From contig JAAHFN010000058.1 of the NCBI GenBank assembly GCA_010672965.1, positions 1 through 46,859 of the forward strand: a stretch of DNA of 46,859 bases, written 5' to 3'. Shown piece after piece: positions 7,540 to 16,700 of this stretch. Origin of the DNA: Oscillatoria sp. SIO1A7. GTDB lineage: Bacteria > Cyanobacteriota > Cyanobacteriia > Cyanobacteriales > Laspinemataceae. How positions within the stretch are numbered: the first letter of the stretch is position 1; the number at the start of each line of letters is the position of its first letter. The translations under genes and the position numbers were made by a program. Under the pieces are notes generated by a model, which saw only the letters and a program-made list of their open reading frames with translations, was not told where the DNA came from and made no database searches.

Positions 7540-9486
7540 ATGGATTTTTTAACTCAAGATTCGAGTTACGATCGGGCAACAACGGAACTGTTACTTCCCG
7601 ATTCTCCGCTAAAGAATAATGTCTCAGACCCCCTGAGCTTTCCCGACAGCGGCAAGGGCTTTGGCTCGGGACATACTGCCCTATCTCCGGCTGAGGAAAC
7701 TTTCAATCCCGAAACCTTAGTGGCGGACGGACAACAACTTATAGATGTGCTGCCGGAGCTAAGAAACTTCGAGCAATCCAATCTCGGCCAGAAGGGCGAT
7801 TCGAGCGGGCTAGGTTTTGCCCCCGTTCCTAATAACGATCCGCTAATTGGCGTCGCGCTATTGGGGCAAAGCAGCTCAACCGAGGCGATGGAAAGAGATC
7901 CCCTTACTGGAGTCTCAACTCTTGCCGACAGTGCCGACCCAAACATAAGACAAGCCTGGAAACTGGCAACCGGAAAAGATACGATAATCGGCATCGTCGA
8001 TAATGGAGTGCAATCCTCGCACCCAGACTTAGCGACCAACTACCTCGAAGATCTCAGCGCCGATTTTAACGAAGACTTCGATTCATTAGAACCAGGGGAA
8101 AATACTACTACGGCAGAGGAGCAGGGCTGGGGGTGGGTCTGGAGCCCCTACCAGGGGGGTTGGCTGTGGAGGTTCACCCCAGGCCGTAACTATCGTGGGT
8201 GGGGATGGGGGTGGACATCGGAGCCCAGCTCCGATCCCCAAGCTTTAGCACCAGAGCAGCATGGCACGGCGGTAGCGGGCATTACTTCTGGCAGCGGCAA
8301 TAATAATGAAGGCAGATCCGGAGTTGCCCCAGACTCCCACTGGGCGAATCTGTCCCTAACTGCCGAGGACATTACAGACCGACAGATTGCCGCCGCCCTC
8401 AGCCACGAAAACCAAGAAATAGACATTTACAACAACAGTTGGAAGCCCGGAAGTGCCAAGTTTTCAACCCCTCTGAGTTCTCTGGCCTTGGAGGAGGGAA
8501 CCAGCAACGGGCGAGATGGCTTGGGCAATATCTATGTTTTTGCCGGGGGCAATGACGGCTTGCTTGGAGAAAATGTCAATTATAATTCTCTGGCCAGCTC
8601 TCGCTACAGCATCGCCGTAGCTGCCATAGATGCTAATGGCGAGCAAGCTTCGTATAGCGAACCGGGAGCATCTCTATTAGTCTCTGCCTATTCCGGCTCT
8701 TCGACCACAGACCTAACCGGGGAAGCGGGCTATAGCTCCGGCAACTATACCGATAATTTTGGCGGCACTTCTGCAGCGGCGGCGCTAACCTCGGGAGTAG
8801 CAGCCTTAATGCTCGATGCCAATGCCAATCTGACTTGGCGCGACCTGCAGCATATTTTTGTAGAAACCGCACAACAAAACGATGCCGCAGATGAAGACTG
8901 GACGACCAACGGAGCGGGCTACTTCGTAAACCACAAGTACGGCTTTGGGACAGTGGATGCGGAAGCAGCAGTAAAGGCAGCTCTGAATTGGACGCCGGTA
9001 AGCGAGGAAGTTTCTTTCGCTTCCGACTGGCAACAAGTCAATCGCGCTATTCCCGATTACGATACGACTCGCCTCCTGGGCTCGCAAGTCACCGAGCTGA
9101 TTGCCCGCGAAAGAGAAACTCTCTCGGATGCGGAAGTAGAACTCCTGCACAATATTCCTCGGGTCGGCAACGACTTTTTCGAGACTTCTAGCATCCAAGT
9201 TGCCGATGATATTAATATCGAATGGGTGGAAGTGGAGTTGGACGCCAACCACAGCTTACGGGGAGATTTGAAAGTAACCCTAGTTTCTCCCGATGGCACG
9301 GAATCGGTTTTGGCAGATTTGCACGGCGACCCCGGAGACTCCTCGGGCGAGTATAAATGGGCTTTTACTTCGGCGCGCCACTGGGGAGAATCATCCGTTG
9401 GAGAATGGACTTTGAAAGTGTCCGACGAGCGCGGCGAAGAGGTCGGCACCTGGAATAGCTGGAAGCTGAACATTCACGGCACCTAA
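7540..9486 (+). CDS. Kexin-like subtilisin family (S8) serine protease with P domain
   Basis: The 648-residue product has an S8 catalytic domain with Asp154 (IVDNGVQSSHPDL), His241 (EQHGTAVAGI) and Ser411 (FGGTSAAAALTSG). It is followed by a proprotein-convertase P/homoB domain at about 510-648 (VELDANHSLRGDLKVTLVSP; SVGEWTLKVSD). This order is that of kexin-like proteases. Residues 1-130 are Ser/Asp-rich and could be a propeptide; I see no classical signal peptide at this start. Between Asp and His lies a Trp/Gly-rich insert (about 196-227, GWGWVWSPYQGGWLWRF then GWGWGWTSEP) that I do not know from the family. An AAGAGAAAGAG purine tract just before the ATG serves as ribosome binding site. 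The substrate is unknown. Confidence 0.93.
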   Translation: MDFLTQDSSYDRATTELLLPDSPLKNNVSDPLSFPDSGKGFGSGHTALSPAEETFNPETLVADGQQLIDVLPELRNFEQSNLGQKGDSSGLGFAPVPNNDPLIGVALLGQSSSTEAMERDPLTGVSTLADSADPNIRQAWKLATGKDTIIGIVDNGVQSSHPDLATNYLEDLSADFNEDFDSLEPGENTTTAEEQGWGWVWSPYQGGWLWRFTPGRNYRGWGWGWTSEPSSDPQALAPEQHGTAVAGITSGSGNNNEGRSGVAPDSHWANLSLTAEDITDRQIAAALSHENQEIDIYNNSWKPGSAKFSTPLSSLALEEGTSNGRDGLGNIYVFAGGNDGLLGENVNYNSLASSRYSIAVAAIDANGEQASYSEPGASLLVSAYSGSSTTDLTGEAGYSSGNYTDNFGGTSAAAALTSGVAALMLDANANLTWRDLQHIFVETAQQNDAADEDWTTNGAGYFVNHKYGFGTVDAEAAVKAALNWTPVSEEVSFASDWQQVNRAIPDYDTTRLLGSQVTELIARERETLSDAEVELLHNIPRVGNDFFETSSIQVADDINIEWVEVELDANHSLRGDLKVTLVSPDGTESVLADLHGDPGDSSGEYKWAFTSARHWGESSVGEWTLKVSDERGEEVGTWNSWKLNIHGT

Positions 9487-9522
9487 AGGTAGGCAAGGGG
9501 GCAGGGGGGACGGAGAGTATTG

Positions 9523-11431
9523 GTAGGGGCGATAGCATTCCCGAGACAAGCTTTGCTATTAAGTAAACTTCTGCCTTGGAATGCGCGGGCCCCAGAAAAC
9601 CTCCGAGCGCATCAAAAATATCGATTGAGGGCGAAGCATCCCATGACATGAAATTTTTGCTAATAGCCAAGGTTGTCTTGGGGATGCTGTCGCCCCTACG
9701 GTCCCTAAAAACCCCAGAAACCCATGCCGCCCACCGATCGCATCAAAAATATCGATTGAGAGGGTAGGGGGCGTAGGGATTGTAGGGGCGATAGCATTCC
9801 CAAGACAACCTTTCTTATTTAGATAAACTTTTGCCTTGGAATGCTTCGCCCCAGAAACCCATGCCGCCCACCGATCGCATCAAAAATATCGATTGAGAGG
9901 GTAGGGGGCGTAGGGATTGTAGGGGCGATAGCATTCCCAAGACAACCTTTCTTATTTAGATAAACTTTTGCCTTGGAATGCTTCGCCCCAGAAACCCATG
10001 CCGCCCACCGATCGCATCAAAAATATCGATTGAGGGCGAAGCATCCCATGACATGAAATTTTTGCTAATAGCCAAGGTTGTCTTGGGGATGCTGTCGCCC
10101 CTACGGTCCCTAAAAACCCCAGAAACCCATGCCGCCCACCGATCGCATCAAAAATATCGATTGAGAGGGTAGGGGGCGTAGGGATTGTAGGGGCGATAGC
10201 ATTCCCGAGACAATTTTTGCTATTTAGATAAACTTTTGCCTTGGAATGCGCGGGCCCCTGAAACCCATGCCGCCCACCGATCGCCCTCCGGACACGCTCC
10301 GCACCGATCGCATCAAAAATATCGATTGAGGGCGAAGCATCCCATGACATGAAATTTTTGCTAATAGCCAAGGTTGTCTTGGGGATGCTGTCGCCCCTAC
10401 GGTCCCTACAAACCCCAGAAACCCATGCCGCCCACCGATCGCGTCAAAAATATCGATTGAGAGGGTAGGGGGCGTAGGGATTGTAGGGGCGACAGCATCC
10501 CCAAGACAATTTTTGCTATTTAGATAAACTTTTGCCTTGGAATGCGCGGGCCCCTGAAACCCATGCCGCCCACCGATCGCCCTCCGGACACGCTCCGCAC
10601 CGATCGCATCAAAAATATCGATTGAGGGCGAAGCATCCCATGTCTAAAGATTTCTGCTAATAGCCAAGGTTGTCTTGGGGATGCTGTCGCCCCTACGGTC
10701 CCTACAAACCCCAGAAACCCATGCCGCCCACCGATCGCGTCAAAAATATCGATTGAGAGCGTAGGGGGCGTAGGGATTGTAGGGGCGATAGCATTCCCGA
10801 GACAATTTTTGCTATTTAGATAAACTTTTGCCTTGGAATGCGCGGGCCCCAGAAACCCATGCCGCCCACCGATCGCGTCAAAAATATCGATTGAGGGCGA
10901 AGCATCCCATGACATGAAATTTCTGCTAATAGCCAAGGTTGTCTTGGGGATGCTGTCGCCCCTACGGTCCCTAAAAAACCCAGAAAACCTCCGAGCGCGA
11001 TCGCGTCAAAAATATCGATTGAGGGCGAAGCATCCCATGACATGAAATTTTTGCTAATAGCCAAGGTTGTCTTGGGGATGCTGTCGCCCCTACGGTCCCT
11101 ACAAACCCCAGAAACCCCACCGATCGCGTCAAAAATATCGATTGAGAGCGTAGGATGCTGTCGCCCCTACGGTCCCTACAAACCCCAGAAACCCATGCCG
11201 CCCACCGATCGCATCAAAAATATCGATTGAGAGGGTAGGGGGCGTAGGGATTGTAGGGGCGACAGCATTCCCGAGACAAGCTTTGCTATTTAGATAAACT
11301 TCTGCATTGGAATGCTTCGCCCCAGAAACCCCACCGATCGCATCAAAAATATCGATTGAGGGCGAAGCATCCCATGTCTAAAGATTTCTGCTAATAGCCA
11401 AGGTTGTCGCTCGGGATGCTATCGCCCCTAC
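9523..11431. repeat. Composite array of REP-like hairpins and a 28-bp motif
   Basis: The array alternates hairpin A (GTAGGGGCGATAGCATTCC ... GGAATGC-TTCGCCCC) with hairpin B (GGGCGAAGCATCCC ... GGGATGCTGTCGCCCCTAC), about seven of each. Between hairpins stand about 14 copies of a 28-bp motif with core CGATCGCATCAAAAATATC followed by GATTGAG, for example near 9608, 9733, 9870, 10007, 10137, 10303 and 10434. Spacing varies from about 80 to 165 bp and the intervening DNA is itself repeated, so this is not a CRISPR array. Short ORFs here are chance products of the repeat. Confidence 0.92.
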
Positions 11432-11518
11432 AACCCCTACAACCCCTACAACCCCTACAACCCTACAACCCCTACAACCCTACAACCCCTACAACCCCTA
11501 CAACCCCTACAACCCCTA
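11432..11518. repeat. ACAACCCCT tandem repeat
   Basis: About nine copies of a CCCTACAA unit of 9-10 bp lie directly downstream of the RAYT stop codon and join the composite array to the transposase gene. Confidence 0.85.
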
Positions 11519-11529
11519 TTTCAAATTTC

Positions 11530-12087
11530 TTACAAATTTGGCACCCTATCGGGATTTTCTAGATCGTCTTCCCAGCTTAGAGGATTATTAATAATGTATT
11601 GGCGTATCGAATGCAATGATTCTTGGTTGCGGTTGATGCGATCGTAGAAGTTGCGCTGCCAAATTCTTCCTTTGGTGCCACGAAGGCGATTGACGCGGCG
11701 GGTTGAGACGGATTTAAAATTTTGGATAATGGCAGAAACCGAGCCCGGTGCCGTGCCATTTGGTCGGCGGTTTTCTTGCCAGGGAGGTGGAGGCTTGCTA
11801 TCCAGGCGTTCGTTTATCCATAAAATCCCGTGGACGTGGTTCGGCATCACCACGAAGACATCGAGGGAGATATGTCTAAAATAAAGGGGCAGTCTATTCC
11901 AAACTTCTATGACGGTCTGGCCGCAAGCATTGGCATACAGGATACCATCGACAATTTCCCCAAAAATAAATTGCCGCTTGTCAGCACATATAGTTATAAA
12001 GTAGGCACCCGGGGAAGTGTAATCGTATTCCGGACAGCGAGTAGAACGTCTATGGTGTTTGTTCGGGTCGAATCTATGTTTTTTCAT
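11530..12087 (-). CDS. REP-associated tyrosine transposase (RAYT, Y1/IS200-like TnpA_REP family)
   Basis: This family acts as single-strand DNA transposases or nickases on REP hairpins. The translation has the expected start (KKHRFDPNKHHRRSTRCPEYDY then GAYFITICADKR), the HuH metal motif in VVMPNHVHGILW and the downstream helix with the likely catalytic Tyr in IRQYIINNPLSW. Length from the preferred ATG at 12085-12087 is 185 residues, typical of a RAYT; an upstream in-frame ATG at 12138 would add 17 residues of repeat-like sequence. The gene is intact and is flanked on both sides by hairpins with the same GGGCGAAGCATCCC/GGGATGCTRTCGCCC stems (11358-11431 and 12249-12320), which marks them as its probable substrates. 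No partner IS genes are present. Confidence 0.92.
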   Translation of the reverse strand: MKKHRFDPNKHHRRSTRCPEYDYTSPGAYFITICADKRQFIFGEIVDGILYANACGQTVIEVWNRLPLYFRHISLDVFVVMPNHVHGILWINERLDSKPPPPWQENRRPNGTAPGSVSAIIQNFKSVSTRRVNRLRGTKGRIWQRNFYDRINRNQESLHSIRQYIINNPLSWEDDLENPDRVPNL

Positions 12088-12147
12088 CTTTTTCCCCGAG
12101 ATGGTACCCTTGATATGCCTAGGCCAAAAGCGAAGCATCCAGGGATT

Positions 12148-12575
12148 TAGTTTCTTTTGGCAATGATACCAGATACGGTTGATACTCGACGGGGGTAGAT
12201 GATTTTTTTATGGGTTCCTTAATTGAGTCGTAGGGATCGTATGGGTCGTAGGGGCGATAGCATCCCCCGAGACAATTTATGCTCAAGAGAAAAAATCTCG
12301 CGCCTTGGGATGCTTCGCCCAACCCATCGCGAGCGAAAGAAAAAAATTCGCGAATTGCTCCAGGTAGTTTCTTTTGGCAATGATACCAGATACGGTTGAT
12401 ACTCGACGGGGGTAGATGATTTTTTTATGGGTTCCTTAATTGAGTCGTAGGGATCGTATGGGTCGTAGGGGCGATAGCATCCCCCGAGACAATTTATGCT
12501 CAAGAGAAAAAATCTCGCGCCTTGGGATGCTTCGCCCAACCCATCGCGAGCGAAAGAAAAAAATTCGCGAATTGC
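12148..12575. repeat. 217-bp direct duplication upstream of the RAYT gene
   Basis: The segment starting TAGTTTCTTTTGGCAATG at 12148 is repeated almost exactly from 12365. Each copy contains a REP-like hairpin (GTAGGGGCGATAGCATCCCC ... GGGATGCTTCGCCC). The duplication covers the region that should hold the RAYT promoter. Overlapping minus-strand ORFs here are repeat translations. Confidence 0.9.
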
Positions 12576-12610
12576 CCATGTTGTTGATAACCGAGGTTGT
12601 CTGGGCGAAG

Positions 12611-12710
12611 CATCCCAAGGCGCGAACCTAGGGTCCACGCATCCCAAGGTGCGAACCTAGGGTCCACGCATCCCAAGGTGCGAACCTAGGGCGAAGCATC
12701 CCAAGGCGTT
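12611..12710. repeat. 29-bp tandem repeat
   Basis: Units beginning CATCCCAAGG at 12611, 12640, 12669 and 12697 share GCGAACCTAGGGTCCACG. The unit looks derived from one arm of the REP-like hairpin. Confidence 0.85.
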
Positions 12711-12758
12711 AAAATTTCTGTTGATAGCCGAAATTGTCTTGGGATGCTGTCGCCCCTA

Positions 12759-12960
12759 CGCCGAAATTGTCGTTATTGTTGAGATCGCCCCTACGCCGAA
12801 ATTGTCGTTATTGTTGAGATCGCCCCTACGCCGAAATTGTCGTTATTGTTGCGATCGCCCCTACGCCGAAATTGTCGTTATTGTTGCGATCGCCCCTACG
12901 CCGAAATTGTCGTTATTGTTGCGATCGCCCCTACGCCGAAATTGTCGCTCGGGATGCTGG
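12759..12960. repeat. 35-bp tandem repeat, six copies
   Basis: CGCCGAAATTGTCG begins at 12759, 12794, 12829, 12864, 12899 and 12934, an exact 35-bp period; full units also contain GATCGCCCCTA. Thirty-five is not a multiple of three, so the repeat reads in all frames; the ORFs across it are artefacts. Confidence 0.93.
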
Positions 12961-13223
12961 GGATGCTGTCCTTTCAAGGGTATGTTTTTTGTAATCTTCC
13001 TGGCAGGAGCGCGGTCGGTGGGCTGCATAGGTTTATGGGGCCCGCGCATTCCAAGACAATCATCTTCTTTAGTAGCATAAGCTGTCTCGGGAATGCTGTC
13101 GCCCCTACGCCCAGGGTCGCGTCCTCGATAGCTCTCAATAATGCCCCACCCCGAAATTGTCTCGGGATCGCTAGGGATTTTCTGGGACCGCTGTAGAGGC
13201 ATTACCTCTGCTGCTATACAATA
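12961..13223. repeat. REP-hairpin-rich spacer
   Basis: This stretch between the 35-bp array and the first family B element has no convincing gene. It holds at least one large hairpin: GCGCATTCCAAGACAA near 13045 against GGGAATGCTGTCGCCCCTAC near 13090. Confidence 0.6.
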
Positions 13224-13376
13224 TATAGCGGTTCTCGCGCTTGATGTGAGGTGTCTGGGGGATGCAATATCCCAATATGAGGGTTGCTGTTAGGAGCTAA
13301 AAGATTGTCGCTCATGATGCTGTCGCCCCTACGTTTCTAGAACCCGATCGTTTATTACAATTTGAGAAACGCTATA
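13224..13376. repeat. Family B element
   Basis: TATAGCGGTTCTCGCGC at the left and CAATTTGAGAAACGCTATA at the right bound 153 bp. It shares its right terminus with the next copy (13373-13515), so the two are fused tail to head. Confidence 0.85.
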
Positions 13377-13515
13377 GCGGTTCTCGCGCTTGATGTGAGG
13401 TTTCTGGGGCGAAGCGGGCCCGCGCATCCCAATACCGTTATACAGCCGAGACGGTTGCTCTTGTTGCTGTCGCCCCTACGTTTTCGTTCATTACACTAAT
13501 TTGAGAAACGCTATA
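13373..13515. repeat. Family B element, fused to the preceding copy
   Basis: TATAGCGGTTCTCGCGC at the left and TTTGAGAAACGCTATA at the right bound 143 bp. The interior has the GCATCCC/GTCGCCCCTACG stem. Confidence 0.85.
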
Positions 13516-13591
13516 TATGGCTACATGGTACATGGCTACATGGCTCATCCAATGTCCAATTCCCCAATTATTAACTACTGGACTGTCTGCC

Positions 13592-13692
13592 TTAAAATTG
13601 TAGGGAGCGGCCCGGGCACGAAACCCAACTATACCAATTGTTGCGTTGGGTTTCGTTCCCGGGCCGCTCCCTACAGCTACAGACAATTTTAA
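13592..13692. repeat. Long GC-rich hairpin element (family J ends)
   Basis: A 30-bp left arm (13600-13629, starting GTAGGGAGCGGCCCGGG) pairs with 13645-13674 with a single mismatch around a 15-nt loop. Outside it lie TTAAAATTGT and ACAATTTTAA, the same ends as the element nested at 6948-7040. It lies about 70 bp upstream of the TPS fusion gene, within its probable leader, so it could affect expression as DNA cruciform or RNA stem. Confidence 0.88.
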
Positions 13693-13760
13693 TTTTTCCA
13701 ATCCACTACATCCAATTCCGCTCTTCCCGATTCCCGATTCCCAATTCCCAATTATTTATC

Positions 13761-16700
13761 ATGTCCAAGCTAAGGCTAAAAACTCAAAACTCAAAACTCA
13801 AAACTCAGAACTTTCCCAAATTCTGGCTGGCCAGTCTCTATTGCCTCTTAGCGGCGAGCCCCGTTGCCGCACAACCAATTTTGCCCGATGCGACTTTGCC
13901 GGAAAACTCCCGGGTCAGGCTAGAAAACAATACCTTTGTCATCGAGGGGGGCACTGAGGCCGGTGCTAATTTATTTCATAGTTTTGAGGCTTTCTCGATT
14001 CCTCCGGATCGTGCAGCTCTATTTAACAATGCTGCCGGAATTGAGAATATCTTCAGCCGCGTTACCGGCGGTTCTATTTCCCAAATCGACGGCAGCATCG
14101 GAGCCAATGGCAGGGCGAATCTGTTTTTCCTCAATCCTAACGGTATTGTCTTTGGCGAGAATGCCTCTCTCAACTTGGGCGGCTCCTTTCTGGCGACAAC
14201 AGCGAGCGCCGTTACCTTTGCCGACGGCAGCCAGTTCGGCGGGGCGGAACCGCAAGCGGCACCATTGCTAACGGTCAGCGTTCCCATAGGCTTGCAGTTC
14301 GGCGCTTCGCCCGGGGATATTGTCAGTCGATCTGGCTTCGGTTCGCAGAGTTCGGAAGTACCACCGAGTCCTCCTCCCGAGAACCCTTCGCCCGGAAACG
14401 TCGATCTATCTGGCTTTGTCGGTTCGCAGAGTCCGGAACTGCTCCCTCCGGGTCCCCCTCCCGAGAACCCTTCGCCCGGGGATATTGTCAGTCAACCTGG
14501 CTTTGTCGGTTCGCAGGGTTCGGAACTTCCTCCGGGTCCCCCTCCTCAGAACCTTCCAGTTGGCCTTCAGGTGCTACCGGGCAATAGCTTGGCGATCGTC
14601 GGTGGAGAGATTGACATAGAAGGAGGAATCCTGACCGCACCCCAGGGAAGAATTGAGCTAGGAGCGGTTGGCGAGAATAGCAATGTCAGCTTGACCCAAA
14701 GCGGAGCCAACTTAACTTTGGCATATGATGGCGTTGATAACTTCCAAAATATCCAGCTTTCTCTGGAAGCCCTGGTGGATGCTAGCGGATCTCGCGGCGG
14801 CGATATCCAACTGCAGGGCAAGGCCGTTGACCTACTTGAACGCTCGCAAATTATTGCCGAAACCCAAGGAAACATCGACGGTGGCGATATTACTATTGGA
14901 GCAGAAAACTTAACCCTGCGGCAGGGATCGACCATATCGACTTCTACCTCTGAGTCCAGCAGTGGTAATGGAGGAAATCTGATAGTTAAGGCATCGGAGT
15001 CTATAGAAATTACTGGCGACGGGCAAGATAGTTTCAGCTTTTTGGGGACTGAAACTTTTGGGCTGGGCAGCTCGGGGAATTTGAACATTCAAACCCGACG
15101 TTTGCTCGTTGGCAATGGAGCAGCTCTTTCTGCCTCTACCTTTGCTGCCGGCAATGCTGGTAATATTTTCATTCGCGCCAATGACTCCGTAGAGGTAAGC
15201 GAAATAGGCAGTATCTTTAGTCAAGTCGATCTCGGCGCGACTGGAAATGGGGGAGATTTAACGATTGAAACGACGCGGCTGGCAATCCAAGATGGAGGAC
15301 TGGTATCGGCCGGTACAGTTGGTTTGGGGGAAGGAGGAAATTTAACTATAAATGCCTCGAAATCGGTGGAGGTGACTGGTGCTTTGTCTGACGGTTCGTT
15401 TCCGAGTGCTTTGTTGACTGAAACCAGAGGAGCTGGTGATGCAGGAGACTTAAGCATTACTACCGGGCGGTTAATTGTCCGGGAGGGGCAGGTGCGCGCT
15501 GCAACTGCCGGTACGGGTCAGGGAGGAAATCTGACCGCGAACGCCTCGGAATCGGTGGAAATAAGCGGGCGCAGTCCCGATGGGCTTTCGGCCGCTGCTT
15601 TATCGGTGACGGCGATAGGAGCTGGAAATAGCGGCAATTTGACTGTTAATACGGAGGAACTGACGGTGCGAGATGGGGCGGCAATATCGGCGAGAACTTC
15701 TGGGGAGGGAAACGGAGGAAATATCGTCGTTAGCGCTTCGGAATCTGTAGAAATAATCGGCGCAGCTAATGGGGAACCGAGTCGCTTGTCTGCCGGTACG
15801 GTGGGTAGCGGAGCTGCTGGTAGCGTTGCAGTTGCCACGGGGCGACTGACAGTTCGAGAGGGAGCAGAAGTGGGCGTCAATGGTATTCCAGAAGAAAATG
15901 GAGCCGGAATAGAAGAGTTAGGAGCGGCGGGGAATCTAGAGGTAGAAGCTGAAGAAATTTTTCTAGATGAGGGAACTCTAACTGCGGAAACGACAACGGG
16001 CAGGGATAGCAATATTACTCTTAACTCAGATGAGATTCGCCTGGAGAACGGCAGCAGGATTACTACCAATGCTCTGAATGCGGCGACTGGCGGCAATATC
16101 GAGATAGATACGGACATTTTAACGGCTATTCAAGACAGCGATATCACTGCCAACGCCCAAGAAGGCTCCGGCGGTCGAGTCGAAATAGAGGCGGTGGGAG
16201 TATTTGGAGCTACGGCGAACCCACCCCTAACCCCTCCCAGGAGGGGAAGCTCTAATACGAGCGACATTACCGCTACGTCTGAGGCCGGGCCGGAATTAGA
16301 TGGCATTGTCGAAATCAACAGTCCAGATGTTGACCCGACTCGGGGATTGGAGGAGTTGGAAGATGAGGCGATCGACACCAGCAATCCCATTGAGGAGAAT
16401 CTCTGCCAAGTGGGGGGCATAGGCAACCAATTAACTATTACTGGACGCGGCGGCATACCTCGCCCTCCGACTGCCCCCCTTGTTCCCTGGATTGTTTGGC
16501 AGGATACGAGTTTGTTCTGGGTGCCGGAGAAGCCGGTTTTGGGAGACCGGGGGAGTGTGGGAGGTGTGGGGAGTGTGGGGAGTGTGGGACCGGGGGTGAC
16601 TGGGGAGCCCAACGACAGGCTCAGGGCGAACGGGGGGGGACTTCGGGTGACTGGGGAGCCCAACGACAGGCTCAGGGCGAACGGGGGGGGACTTGGGGTG

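Noticed and set aside
9600-11360. CRISPR array
   Set aside because: The 28-bp motif is regularly repeated, but spacers vary from about 80 to 165 bp, are themselves the two hairpin types repeated many times, and no cas genes are present.
12219-12647. 142-residue minus-strand ORF near the RAYT gene
   Set aside because: It reads through the 217-bp direct duplication and repeats its own sequence; no family features appear.
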